A DNA stretch of 64,000 nt from Amyelois transitella (taxonomy: Eukaryota > Arthropoda > Insecta > Lepidoptera > Pyralidae). The stretch is from the NCBI RefSeq assembly GCF_032362555.1, contig NC_083524.1:3582001-3646000 (forward strand), written 5' to 3'. Of this stretch, positions 11,641 through 24,765 are shown in pieces. The notes below the pieces were generated by a model. The model was not told the DNA's origin. It saw nothing but the letters and a program-made list of their open reading frames with translations, and did not search any database. The number at the start of each line of letters is the position of its first letter. Position 1 is the first letter of the stretch. Made by a program: the position numbers and the translations under genes.

Positions 11641-12840
11641 TGGCACAACTGTTTTCCATTTTGGCGCGGAGTTTGAGTTGCATCTGTTGTTTACATTAAA
11701 TACAGTGCTATTTTTAGTTATATCATATCTAGTGTGTATTGCTAATTTCATAATGGATAAAAACATCGAACAAAGAGTTTGTCTTAAATTTTGCATTGCC
11801 AATGGAATATCGTGTTCGGAGTCACTGAAAATGTTACAGAAGGCTTACGGTGAATCGACTTTATCAAAAACTCGTGCTTATGAGTGGTACAAAGCGTTCA
11901 AAAGCGGTCGAGATGTGATGGAAGATTTGCCTCGCTCTGGTAGGCCATCAACGTCTGCAACTGAAGTTAACATTGCAAAAGTGAAGGAAATAGTAACTGA
12001 AAATCCTCATTCAACTTTGAGAGAGATAGCCACCGAACTTTCTGTATCTCACGAGTCGATCCGTACCATTTTAACTAATAATTTGGGTATGAAACATGTT
12101 GCCGCTCGGCTAGTCCCAAAAGACCTGAATTTTTTTCAAAACTCAATCGCATGAGAGTCGCTGAGGACATGCTAGAACGAGTCAATTCCGACCCAACATT
12201 CATGAAACGCATTGTTACTGGTGACGAGACGTGGGTTTACGAGTTTGACATGCAAACTAGTCAACAAGCTTCGGAGTGGCGCCTTCCAACTGAACCGAAA
12301 CCGAAAAAACCACGCCAAAGTCGTTCAAAAGTCAAAGTCATGTTGACTGTTTTCTTTGACTATCGCGGTGTTGTGCACTCGGAATTCTTGCCGGAAGGTC
12401 AAACGGTAAATAAGGAATATTATTTGAGTGTTATGCGGCGTTTAAGAGAGCAAATCCGACGAAAAAGGCCAGATTTGTGGAAAGAAAATTCTTGGATTTT
12501 GCACCATGATAATGCACATTCGCACAAGGCCATCATTGTGAACGAATTTTTAACCAAACACTCAACAAATACCATCAAGCAACCACCATGTTCACCAGAT
12601 ATGGCTCCAGCCGACTTTTTTCTTTTTCCTAAACTCAAATTACCACTTCGTGGCACCCGTTTTCAATCGGTAGAAGACATAAAAGAGAATTCGCGGCGAG
12701 AACTGACCTCAATTCCGGAAACAGCGTTTAAAAAATGTTTTGATTATTGGATTATTCGTTGGCGTAAGTGTATCGTTTCTAAAAGAGCATATTTTGAAGG
12801 TGATAAAATAAATTTGGATGAATAACAAACAGTTTGTGTA
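11637..12840 (+). mobile_element. mariner-type element, degraded
   Basis: The coding part of a Tc1/mariner transposon is preceded by AGATTGGCACAACTG at 11637 onwards, which resembles a mariner terminal repeat. No reverse-complement match was found after the stop at 12825, so the right end seems lost or diverged and the boundaries are approximate. Confidence 0.65.
11753..12825 (+). pseudogene. mariner transposase, one-base frameshift
   Basis: DD34D transposase in two overlapping frames: 11753-12154 (starting MDKNIEQRVCLKFC) and 12151-12825. The first frame has the two helix-turn-helix parts of the paired-like DNA-binding domain (around SCSESLKMLQKAYGES and STLREIATELSVSHESI), with the GRPSTS linker between. 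The second has TGDETWVYEF (first Asp), LHHDNAHSH (second Asp) and SPDMAPADFFLFPK, whose final Asp is 34 residues after the second. The shift occurs near 12140 in an A-rich run and looks like a one-base deletion. Because only one lesion is seen and both halves are otherwise clean, the copy is fairly recent, but it cannot make a full protein as written. Confidence 0.88.
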
Positions 12841-13106
12841 TTATTGATCTTTTCCTGCTACTTTCTTGACAGAGTAGTATTATTATTTCTCGAGTATAAG
12901 GTTCTTATCTTTATCATGCACAAAACAAAACAAATTTCTACCTGATGTATGATTAATGTGACCGTTTTATAAAGGTTGACCGGTAGAATTTACTTTTTGT
13001 GTCAAGTTCAGTATTTGTAGGCCCAAGAAAGTTTTTAAATAATCTAAATTACTTTTCAGATTCTACCTAATTTGCCCTACGAACTAATCAACGCCATGAT
13101 TTACAT

Positions 13107-13368
13107 CATACATAGGACATATGGTCACGTCTATATCCCTTGCGGGGTAGACAGAGCCAACAGTCTTGAAAAGACTGAATGGCCACGTTCAGCTATTTGG
13201 CTTAATGATAGAACTGAGATTCAAATAGTGACAGGTTGCTAGCCCATCGCCTAAAAGAGGAATCCTAAGTTTATAAATCTATCCCTTGGTCGCCTTTTAC
13301 GACATCCATGGGAAAGAGATGGAGTGGTCCTATTCTTTTTTGTAATGGTGCCGGGAACCACACGGCAC
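13107..13368 (-). repeat. R1 repeat copy, full length
   Basis: Reverse R1 running from ATGGTCACGTCTATATCCC to CCACACGGCAC. Nearly every block of the family is present, so this is one of the best copies for deriving a consensus. Confidence 0.85.
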
Positions 13369-13589
13369 TATTGCATCACATTTGAAATTTTGGGATTTAT
13401 TTTCGATCGCACGCGTAATCGGCTATTATGTCAATATGTCGGGTTCTAGGCGGCTTATCAAGATGACACCTATATCAGATTTTAAGTTAGGACTTCCACT
13501 ATAGAACTGTTAACCACATCAGTCTATTAGTTGTTTAAAGATCCCTCTTGTTTAAATATCTATCCGTGTGCTATAGCTAGTTACAATTT

Positions 13590-13765
13590 GTTATACATAC
13601 ATATAATCACGTCTATATCCCTTGCAGGATAGACAGTCCCAACAGACTGGAAAATACTGATAAGCCACATTCAGCTGTTTGGCTTACTGATAGAACTGAG
13701 ATTCATATAAAGTGACAGGTTGCTAGTCCGTCTACAAGAAGAATTCCAAGTTTATAAGCCCTTTT
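13590..13765 (-). repeat. R1 repeat copy, truncated
   Basis: Starts with TACATACATATAATCACG and stops inside the block corresponding to AAGTTTATAAGCC; the hairpin end of the family is missing. Confidence 0.75.
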
Positions 13766-14949
13766 TTTTGTTTTATGTTCATAGATTTTGTCACTTACTT
13801 ATATCTAAATAACTCCACTCAATATCCATTTGCGGGCCATCATGAAAATGAAAACTAAATCTGAGTCCGGACTCGCACCCATCCCCATGAGCCGACGTAA
13901 ATCAATTACCACGACGCAACGTTAAATAGTTGGCAATATTGCCGGGAACTATGTGAGAAAATTATAACGTGGGAATACTCCGCATTTTGAGGACTTTTAC
14001 AATATGAGATTCGACCGAAACTGATTTATTTTGTAGACAATTATTACATACCTACGTAGGTATGTTAAGATTTCGTTCCCTCTCTATCTATGGCATCTTA
14101 GTGTATTCTCGACTTACTAAGCGATCAAAGCTATTAAAGAAACTGGTAACTTGATCACTAGGAAATAAAGTTACGAAAAAAAAAACAATTGCATGTGTAA
14201 AAATGTTCCAACTTGTCCGATACTAGTAGTGACTCCGTGTATCGCGAGACTCATGGTTTGGCAGCCAACGCTCGCTTAGGTACACAAACGGCAAAATAGA
14301 CCTCTACACATTGGCCCTATGCGTTGTTCAACGTGTACAGGACCCTATACAAAAGGCTCAAGAATCTATCGTACCTTCTGGAAAAGAAAAAAATAACTAA
14401 ACTAACAAGAAAAGAACGTGCCCCTCAAAATTCTTTAATTTCTGGCTATCTACAAAGACTATCTGAAACAACTCAACTATCTATCTAATTTAATTCCACA
14501 GCAGATAGTACCCGAAAGTGTTGAGAATCGTGTCGTAAAGCTTATTAACGGCTTGTAGCTGAATATAACTCTGAAATAACGTGGATACCCGACAGTGCGC
14601 TCGCGATATTGCATATTTTGATGATGCTATACACGCGGCCTGTTTCATACACCAACCAGCCACTTGTATTAGTGGGTATGTTCCTCTGTGCAAAGGTATA
14701 GTATAAACTTCATCTAATACTCCACCAAATAGCCAATAGATTAAATAAAAAAAACTTAAATGTGTGTTATAATTTTTATTTCATATTTTGCGTTTTTTCT
14801 TCAGGATAATCTGATTTTTGGGTTATACGAGTAGTATTTGATTAATAGGTTTGTACAGCAAACCTTTAAAGAACTTTCTCAATCAGCAATGTGGGACATA
14901 TATCTACCTATTTCATCTAACGAAGACGTCCTTACTACATACACACGTA

Positions 14950-15070
14950 AATTACATACATATAGTCACGTCTATATCCCTTGCGGGGTAGATAGAGCCA
15001 ACAGTCTCGAGAAGACTAAAGGCTATGTTCAGCTGTATCGCTTTATAACCGAATTGAGATTAAAATAGTG
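14950..15070 (-). repeat. R1 repeat copy, truncated
   Basis: Tail half only: CATACATATAGTCACG through the GAATTGAGATTAAAATAG block. The overlapping open frame is an artefact of the repeat. Confidence 0.7.
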
Positions 15071-16534
15071 AAAGGGTAAATTAACGGCATTTTTTGCTTT
15101 ACCCGGGCTTAATCTAAGTTGGAAGCTGGTAAAAAGAAGAGAAAAATCGATCACTAAAGCTACGTTAGTGTTATTATGTACCTTCCTATTAATAATTCCG
15201 CTCTAAAACAACATCAATTCCAATAGTAATTACGTAGCCGTCATTCAATATACCTATTTAGTGTCAATACTGTGGCCCGTTTTAGTATTGATGACTACCA
15301 CAAATAAAAGGAGGTTGCATAATGATCTTTTTATCTATTTCTATAGGTATACATAAATATAATTTAATCTTTAAGCCTTAGGGAGTAGACAGTGCCATCA
15401 GTCTCGAAAAGAAATTAATAAGTATATATGACTTTTTTTTTAATTCCGAATCTTTGTATAGTTATAGTTTATCTTTTTAGCGGAGATAATTTAGTAATCT
15501 TTAGCCTGAAATTAGTTATCAAGTACCAGGAGCCCATAACAAAGAAGACATCGATCAACGAACTAACAGCGTGCGGACAGGGTGACCACGCGTCTGCTCT
15601 CCGCTCCATCTATCTTCATCTCTTTCTACCACGTTCCCATTGTCATCAGTGATGTATAGCCGCTTTTGTCTGCAACGTGCATGTGAAAGAAGACGTATGT
15701 ATGATTGATTGTGCGTTGTAATTGTAGGGAACATGGTTTTCGTTTGTAATTTGTTTTGCTGCGTTTCCTGCTACGACTGAAAATGTCATCGAACGAGTAT
15801 GTATCTGTTCATTTAATTTGTAATACTGTGCTAAACAAAGACATGTGAAAAAGTACATAAATTGAAGAGACAGATATTTATTTCATTGATTTAATAATTT
15901 ACAGAATTATATGTGACACCAATAAACTTCATCTAATACTTCACCAAATAGCCAATAGATTAAATAAAAAAAAAACTTAAATGTGTGGTAGAATTTTTAT
16001 ATCATATGTTGCGTTATTTTTTCTTTAGGATAATCTGAATTTTGGCTTTCACTACTTGACAGAAGCGTTCATGTTTTAAGCTGCTTGGTAATTGATGGAA
16101 TAACGATTCAGAGATAGTGCTAAATTGCTAGCTCATCGCATAAATGAAGAATGCCAAGTTTAGAAGTCTAATACCTTTAATTGGTAATCTCTTACTCGTA
16201 CTACCTATTTTTATAGTTTCTCGTGACGTACAAAACAATGGACACACACACTGATTGACTGATAGTCTGTGTAATAGCGGATTGAGTGATCACTGCAATC
16301 CGACAAGTTTTACTTCGCTGATCGATGGTCGTTGCCGAAGCTATTAGAGACGTGTGTCGTGATGCTGAACAGATTTCAGGCCATGCGAAAGATTTTATAT
16401 TACAAGTGAAAATTTGTATTTGTATCATTACTGACAGGGCTAACTTTTGTAAGTAGCTCCATAATCATCAATCCCTTTCCAGGTGAAATCACACTATTAA
16501 TAATTTTCTTTTCGTTCACTCTTTATAAAATATA

Positions 16535-16760
16535 TAAAGGAGGAACCTGAACCTGGTGAGGGAAACATAGTGAGGAAACCTGCACATTCAGGGAACTCAT
16601 GTGTAATATGTGTAACAAAAATCCCAAGCAAAGTTTGCAGATGTCAGATGGGAGGAGTTGCTTCGTTTTAAAACCTGACTCACCCGATCCTGGATTAATG
16701 GTGAAAAGGCGCACCCCAGGCACCTCAGGGGTGACGATGTCACTGGAGGATAGAACGCAA
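16535..16760 (+). repeat. family B SINE body fragment
   Basis: Carries GAGGAAACCTGCACATTCAG and the CCTGACTCACCCGATCCTG block shared with 35760-36118 and 56160-56260. The tRNA-like head is absent here. Confidence 0.55.
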
Positions 16761-17869
16761 AGGAAGAAGAAGATGTAAAAGAGGAACCTGACTGACTGAT
16801 TGACCGACACCACATCTACGGATACGAATACGGACGACGTGGTCTAGGGTCCACTGAGTGAGTATTTCTCGAAATTCCCGCGGAATTGATTAAATCTACT
16901 GGTATTTTTATTTTTACATAGGTGCATAAGTGCGTGTTTACTTTAGTAATAATTTAAATATCTACAGTTAGTGGTAAATACCTAATAGCGTGAAGGCTAT
17001 TGAATAAAGTTGAGTGTTCCAAACGCGCCAAGCACTCAACTAAGCCTCTCCAAGTTGGTGCCGCCTCGGATCCCTCGCTCAACTTTCTGAATTTTTTAAA
17101 CATTTTATTTTTTAAATCGCCGAAGAACCGCCAAGAGGATTCCGCGACTTAAACCTGCCTCTATTAGTGGTGAACTTTTATATCTTGTGGTAGAAATAGG
17201 GCGTTTCTATTAGGTGTTGCATCAGATTTTAGAAGGAAATATTGGAACTTTGTAGACGATCTTTCGCTTCATTCTTTTTGGTACCAAAGTTCACGCTACC
17301 AAATAGTTCCATATACCTATTTAAAATACTTCATAATATGAATAACTATTATAAAAGTCTGTATGTCCTTCGAAAACGTTATTCTAGTATATCGTGATGA
17401 CACATCAAATTCTATAGTTTCCAAAATGAATTACACCCAGCTTATATGTTTTTCCTATAGATAGATATCTATTGTACATAAAAAAATATTTCAAAATCAT
17501 CAAAAAAAATTGTCCAGAAGTTGCCGTTGTCGTTGCGAAAATAGCGTAAAAACAAAACGCCACCTTTTTGACACCTGACACAAATTATTGAATATTTTTA
17601 GGTCGGGTCTAATAATAGGTTTAGTAAGTGTCATTATATTGCTATGTCCTATATCATTAATATAAAAAAAAACAATTCAGAGAACATCAGAATCACAAAC
17701 GGTTTATTTCCTTTGGCGGGAAAGTACCACAGATAAAAAATGCAAAGAGTTTCCGTCTTAACCCCGGTACTGAATGTTTTGACATGGCTACGGATCTGTG
17801 GGATGCAAATCGCTGTATAATCAGATTGTCGCACGACAGTTGTTCGCGATCGATCGCAGTCTTTTGGAT

Positions 17870-18147
17870 TATACATACATAATCACTTCTTATCCCTTAC
17901 GGAGTAGACAGAGCCAACAGTCTTGTCAATAAGTTTCATCTTAGAGCCTTCCATCTCTTTAGATAGATATAGTAAAAGGTGACTAAGGTTAATAAACTTG
18001 GGATTCCTCCTGTAGGCGATGGGCTAGCCAATGTCACTATTTGAATCTCATTTCTATAATTTTGCCAAAACAACTGAACGTGGCCTATTTAGCATTTTTA
18101 AAGACTACGCCGCAAGGGATATAAACGTGATTATATGTTTGTATGTA
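17870..18147. repeat. two R1 fragments in inverted arrangement
   Basis: A reverse fragment (17870-17935, CATACATAATCAC to the AACAGTCTTG block) is joined to a forward copy (17945-18147) that ends in ATGTTTGTATGTA. Together they form a large imperfect inverted repeat. Confidence 0.65.
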
Positions 18148-18779
18148 ACTAATGTAAATGTTGGTCAATTAAATTTGACTTACTTTTACAATCGCCATGT
18201 ACATAAGGGACCATGATATTCTATGTTTTTATAATGACCCGTAACTAAATAACATTTGGTAAAACCATTCAATCGATGCTAGTTTCTAACTCATAAAACA
18301 TAATGACCTCTGACCTGTTCTGTCGGTTTGTTACCTCATATATCACAAACACTGAACAATCCCCATTACCGGGGCCAAATCACGAGTTATGATAACCCCA
18401 TCGAGGAACCCTAATAAGTATACTATATTAACGCACTGGGCCGACATTGTTGCGGTTCATATTAGTATACTATCAGATAAATAATTTTTACATCTAATCT
18501 ATGCCCATGACTTCGTTCGATGTGGCATTTCTATATTTCCTGTAGTTTAGTCGGACCATCAGAGTACCTACTGCATCAGTAGTTCCAGATTTTAGATATT
18601 AAACATACATTATAATTACGTCTACTTTTATTTCTTGCGAGGTAGACAGAGCCTACAATCTTAAAATGATTTTAGTAAAAATATGGGAGTAACACGGGCG
18701 TAATTTTTTTTTGTTTGTTTCTTTTCATCTTCACGTATAATCTACTGAATGAATCTTCTTGAAAATGCGTAAATATAAT

Positions 18780-18913
18780 AAAAAATCTGGTAAAAAATAA
18801 AGCAGCGCTAAATCTTGCGATATCTGCTTTTTAATCTTATTGCTTGCAAATTTTATTATATCTTTATAGAATGGCGCGCGCATCGAACAGGCGAAGCAGC
18901 GCGTAAAAGCTAG
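18780..18913 (+). repeat. fragment with Helitron-like CTAG end
   Basis: GC-rich GCGAAGCAGCGCG followed by TAAAAGCTAG|T fits the 3' end of insect Helitron-like elements. The left boundary is uncertain. Confidence 0.35.
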
Positions 18914-19010
18914 TATTTATGTTTAAACGAATATTTCTAAATTAACAGTACAGGATAGGATGAAAAAATTGTAAATGAAAACTAAATCACTGGTTACGAA
19001 TGGAGAAACA

Positions 19011-19059
19011 TAGTTACCAAATAATAAATATTGTTTGAATATTTATTATTTGGTAACTA
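19011..19059. repeat. perfect hairpin, 22-nt arms, 5-nt loop
   Basis: Arms at 19011-19032 and 19038-19059 are exact reverse complements around the loop GTTTG. AT-rich; no flanking gene. Confidence 0.8.
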
Positions 19060-19529
19060 ATAATAAATACCATATTCGCAGCAGAACAACCTAAAGGTCG
19101 ATAAAATTGGGTTCACTAAGTACCCAAGTAAGCACATTGCACAGTAAAACTTTCTTCATAAAATTAGGTATAACCTCACTTAGATCACTCAAAGTTATAA
19201 CGGGAATTTATGTTTCATGAGGAAAAATTGTGAGGTGCCCGCCACTAGCATACCTAATTCGACTTTTACGATGGTGTTTTAGAAATAAAATATCTTGTTA
19301 TAAAGTTCGGCATTTGGTAGAAGAAGAAACATTTCAAAGTTTTGTTACGTCAGTTGATATTGCAGTATTTTTTTTTATTTATTTAATAATGCATTTGATG
19401 AATTGATTTCATTACTTTTAAATGATATTTTGAAAGAAAATGAATTCAGCAAAAAATGAATTAATGAAAATAATAAAAAGTTTCTAAACAATTACGGCAA
19501 TGTCATGTATGAAATCCACTTAATGTTAT

Positions 19530-19804
19530 ACATACAGACATGCATACTTACAATCACGTCTATATCCCTTGTGGAGTAGACAGTCTATATCCCTTGTGGA
19601 GTAGACAGACTTGAAAAGACTGATGGGTCATGTTTGTTTGGCTTAATAATAGACTTGAGATTCAAATAGTGCCAGGTTGCTAGTCCATCGCCTAAAAGAA
19701 GAATCTCAAGTTTATAAGCCTATTCCTTAATCGCCTTATACGACATCCACGAACACGAAATGGAGTGGTCCTATTCTTTTTTATTGTTTCCCGGAACCAC
19801 ACGG
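19530..19804 (-). repeat. R1 repeat copy with internal duplication
   Basis: Full-length reverse R1. The block CTATATCCCTTGTGGAGTAG occurs twice in tandem (about 19559-19605). Confidence 0.8.
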
Positions 19805-21777
19805 CTAAATTTTATGCATACATTTTGAAATAGAATTAAATATCAGCTGTTCATTTACAATTCAATATTCTCCTGCAATATGCTTCGTTTGCCTAGATCG
19901 GAGCGTCAGGCTGTCTGGTATTGCCAACATTATCTATGTATTGGCGCGAACATTTCCAAATATTGTCCTGCAACCTGCGATTTCAAATTTATTAGTTTTT
20001 TTTCTTGTAGAATTCTTGCTTTGAGAAAATATTTCAAAAATTTGTGCAAATCTCCGTGTGGTTCCTTGCACTTTACCACTCTATCTCTTTTCCATGGTTA
20101 AGTAACATTTGAATTGAAAATGGTACTACGTGAAAATGGAAATGTAAGTAGCTCTTTATTATTTCGTGTGCCAAGAGAAAAATCTAACATTAAAAAAAAT
20201 TCCGCTTAGTTTTTTTTATGTTCGTTCATATAAATGTGTTTTACAAAGAGGTAAATTTTAACAAATAAATTCTAACTGAACTTAGTAGTTTTACGGTATT
20301 TATCATTCTCTCGCTCTACCTCATTTGCAGTATAATTTAATTTCTATGACAAAACGGTTGTCATGACGTGTTAGCAAAAAACTTCGAATTTTTATTGTAA
20401 AATATTTTTACATACCTATTTGTTTGCCTAAAATATAGTGCTTTTCATTTTATCATGTCTATCCTCTTTGTATACTAAATGCACCTTATTTATGAAGAGG
20501 AAATTATATTTCTGAACTTTCGTCTATCGTCATCCTACAAGTATATTATAAAGCCATTTTAAATTGATACCAAAATGTCATAAAAACAAATAGGTAGTAT
20601 ACTCGGGGACATTGATCAAATAAGACATAGATTTATATCGCTAGTATTTAGCTAATGGATAGCCAGAGATAGGTCAGGCGCGTGAGTTATTGTTATAGGT
20701 ACGAACTAACATTGGTTGTGTATTGTATACAATGAACAATGCGTATTATGCTTGTATTAAGTAAATTAATTCGTAGTAAATGGTTTGCATAGGTACATTA
20801 TCTCATAACACTCTTAATGCAAGGTTTCGGGTTCTGCTATTTAAAGAGTAATTTTTTGAAAATCGCATTTTCACTAAAAAATACTGTCAAAACGTATGAT
20901 TTATTGTTTGTAAATTATATTTATTTCGAGTATGAACTCCACTAACCCACCTATGTGGACATCCTACATTTTGCAATTTTTCATCATCTGCTAATATTTA
21001 TGAGCTAACTCTTGCGATGGAGTTAAGTGAGCATCCTCCATTCATTTCACGTTATTTTTTTTATTTGATTAAAATATTTTATTCTTGGTCTTCCTCTATC
21101 GTTTTGATATGCGATTCATACGAACTGGCCCTTTTAGATCCGCTGATGTGAAATTATAACTGTTACATAAGATCATGCTTCATTCCCGAAGTGGTAAGCA
21201 GAGTAACGAGTGGTAAATACACCTTTCCACTTTCCACGATCCCTGCATACTTCTTTAAAGATGTTGACTAGACTAATATTAATTGAAACGTTACTACAAA
21301 CCGTTTGAACAGAACTCTGTGTAAAGTTAGACGCGATTTTCATTAAAAATGAAACGGAGCTTCGCGAAGCTTCGCAATGGGCTTAACTTGTGCAACTTCA
21401 ACTTGAAACTACTTAGTGTAAGCATTGCCTTTATTTTAAAGTAATGCTACAAAGCGATTCAAGTGTTTCAATGAATTAATATTGACCAGCCTAAGAAAAT
21501 ATATTTTAGGTAATGGGCTAGGAACATCCCACAACACACACATCGCTGAATTTTATGAAAATATTTTTATAAAGATTTGTAACTAATTTTGCGAATTAAC
21601 CTTTATTAATGAGGCCACATTGAGGTTAAGTATTTTCTTCCCTGATTGACCGTCATATACCTAAGTATTTTTTATATTATTCATCTTGGCTCATTCTCTC
21701 GTTCTAATGCTTTTTATTCGATTTCAGCATGAAACCCAATTCAAGATTTTAGTCTATCAACTATCAATACCATTTAA

Positions 21778-22040
21778 TCTATACTAATATTATATAGCTG
21801 GAGAGTTTGTTTATTTGAACGCGCTAATCTCAGAAACTACTGGTTCGAATTGGTTTTTTTTTTGTGTTGAATAGACCATTTATCAAGAAAGGCTTTAAGC
21901 TATATAACATCACTCTGCAACTATTAGGACCGAAGAAATAATGGAAAATGTGAAAAAGACGGGGATATTATACATCCTTGAGGGCTTCAATGATGCCCAA
22001 AATAACTATTCCACGCGGACGAAGTCGCGGGCACAGATAG
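21778..22040 (+). mobile_element. Helitron-like non-autonomous element (family H2)
   Basis: Starts TCTATACTAATATTATA after an A and ends GCGGGCACAGATAG before T, where ATAG stands for the usual CTAG. Interior includes GAACGCGCTAATCTC and GAGGGCTTCAATGATGCCC, shared with the copy at 29237-29498. Helitrons insert between A and T, begin TC and end CTAG, which fits. No helicase is encoded. Confidence 0.6.
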
Positions 22041-22961
22041 TAGGTAATTTCTAAAATATATAGCGTCACATCCACATACTACGTATAGTTAAAGTAACGA
22101 TCGCCAGATGGCGCCTTTAAAGCCCGTTAATTTCAGTAAGACATATTTCTTGAAACTGAACGTAGTAATTTCTATGCCAAAGGCGTGCTCGCGTCTCGTA
22201 AAGATAGTTTTTGTCGCCACTGATCTAAATTTCTAATCACCCTTCTGCCGAATGGCAGTAAATTAGGGCAGATATTACACAGACGTGCTGGAACTACTTG
22301 ATGATGGTGCATATAAGTGCCTTGGAGTGTTGGTATAAGGCATGAGGCAGCCTTACGTTAAAACTTTGACATGTTATTTCACCAGGTACTTATATAAAAT
22401 CAACTTTATTTGTCTTGACACATAAAATGTAGTAGTAAAAAAGTAAAATGTAGTATGCGTCCTAACCTTCAAAATACCTATTCTTCAGTTTTTTTGTAGA
22501 CCTACTACAAGGCCTTTGAATGATATTCAGATTTTTACTCCTTAAGAAATAAAAGAGGACACTGACTGACTGATTGACTAACATATCAACGCAACGTTAT
22601 TTATGGGGTCTAGAGCGGTGGGAGGATTTCCTTAGAAGGGTTATTTAAGGGTTTTTCGCTTTAAGTTGACGAGCGTACTCTAGTTATTACAAAAAAGTTA
22701 AACCAACTAAAATACACAGGACTTCTATATTTTTCGCGCGGCAAGTTTTTAATTTAAACTATGCGAGACTTTTAAAATGTTTAATGGGACCGCTTGTTTA
22801 CCTTAGAACTGTTCCGAGTCGAGACCTGGAAATTGGCTGCTTCAAAGCACGCCGTTATGCTCAACTATTTGTGTTTTAATAATTACCGACCTGAGTGAAA
22901 ATTTTGTGGAGCAAATTTTGTTGTTACTAGCTAGATATCTTTTAACCACGATTTCACACGT

Positions 22962-23053
22962 GTGAAAGGCTAATTATTAATTGTATAAGTATAATATACT
23001 TATACAATTAATAATTAGCCTTTCACTAACTAGAGTATATTATACTCTAGTTA
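22962..23053. repeat. two abutting perfect palindromes
   Basis: The first has 32-nt arms (22962-22993 and 22995-23026) around one A at 22994. The second, directly adjacent, has 13-nt arms (23027-23039 and 23041-23053) around one T at 23040. Both are exact. No open frame or known element is associated. Confidence 0.85.
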
Positions 23054-24765
23054 CTATATTATGCTCACGCGGGGATTTCCACTTAGTAAAATTATAAGGA
23101 AAATACGATTTCAGCTGTAAACTTTATAATAAGTACCTAGTGTGTGTACAAATAGACATTTTGTAATTTCGTATAAAATATCGTGTAAAATAAAATGCAT
23201 AACTAATTAATGATTAGGTAACTACGCTGATTCTTTACCTAATCTTTCTGCCTTTTTCTTTTTTAATGTTTAATAGGAGACAACTGACCAATGCCCAAAT
23301 CACCTGGATAAGATATTTTTTTAATTTAGCGTATAAGTAAAATGCCTTATTCTTAAGTTTTGAGGGGGTAATATGAAAGGATTTGCCGGAATTCCCACAG
23401 AAAAGGAAGTAAACGGTGTTTTCTGTTTGGGCTATAAAGAGGTGGTTATTTAAAAATAAACACACTTTTTCCCTTACGGTTATAATACGGTGCAAAATAC
23501 ATAAAATAACTAACAAATAACAACATACAAAACCTTACAAAAACATCTTAGGTATATTAACCTCAGGAAACCAGTGCTGAATAAAACATTAAAAATCTCA
23601 TTTCTGAAGGCAAACGCACCGGAGGAAACTAAATAAATTCCAGGGAAAAATTAAAGAACTGGCGGATAGAAGCAGCCAATCTAACTTCTGCAGACAACTA
23701 CTGCCAACTAATTTACCTACGCAAACGCAACGGATTGCTTTTTCTCAAATTCCATTTTATGCTTGAAATGGCTCACCTTTGTACATATTGTCGTGTTTTT
23801 TTTTTTTGTTTTTTATTACTGAAGGCACGACAAAGTGGAAAGATAAATTTTGGAAAGCCGACTCCAGGCCCTAAATGCCACTACCACAAGGGGTGGAGAG
23901 TACAAATATAGAATGGAATACGTACGCAACGATGAGAAAGAGTATGTACGAATGTTGATATCTGTCGTATGTGTTTTTCTTGAAAACTACACTTTATAAA
24001 TTAATTTGACGATACAAAATTAAATAACACATGACGAAACGAATAATTTTTGCTTTTAACCGTAGTTTATTTTAAGAATATTTTTTTTTTATTATAACAC
24101 ATTTCAAAATTGTTTATTTAAAATACAACAAATGGACTATACTTACCTACCTACATTAGCTACATACTTACATCTTGTATTTTGCTAAAAGGTACCTACA
24201 TTACAACATTCTTCTATTATTGGTAGGTATTGATAAAATTGTAATCTTTATAGAAAGTCCGTACAGTAATTGCGAGCAACATGGCAAAGCGACGATTGCA
24301 ATCGAGAAAGCTATTATACAGAAGGTGAAATATAGGGAGAATAGAAGATATTTAGATATTTACGTCAGACTGTACCTAATATGACCTGCGCTGACTTCAT
24401 TTTCCATAGAGAAGAAAAAATATTGACTTTGACACTTTTGACTTTGACAGCTAAATTGACAAGTAAACCAAAACAGCTGGTACACAAAAGATAAAAATCA
24501 GAAAATATTACATGAAATTTGTAATAAATTTGATAAGAATAACTTTAACGAGACAATTCTAACGTATGTTTTAACATCAAAAAGCGACAAGACTGTTTTT
24601 TTGCTTTCCTGTATTGAAAAAGTTAGGTTATAAGTTGTTATGAGTCAATGCGATTGTAATAAGATGAATTGAGGATTTTGACGCAGTGCCTTGAGATTTT
24701 ACGCCTTATATGGGTTGAGGAAGTATTAAAGTTCTACCTGGATCAGTCTGAATTGATTACTCAAG

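Larger units (their letters stand above)
12841..24765. other. long intergenic region with repeats
   Basis: About 12 kb between the mariner relic and the TCP11-like gene. It contains R1 copies, a Helitron-like element, family B and C fragments and several perfect hairpins, each listed separately where clear. No convincing exon chain or known RNA gene was found. Short frames at 14490-14693 (minus) and 19880-20101 (plus) have no recognised domain. Confidence 0.5.
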
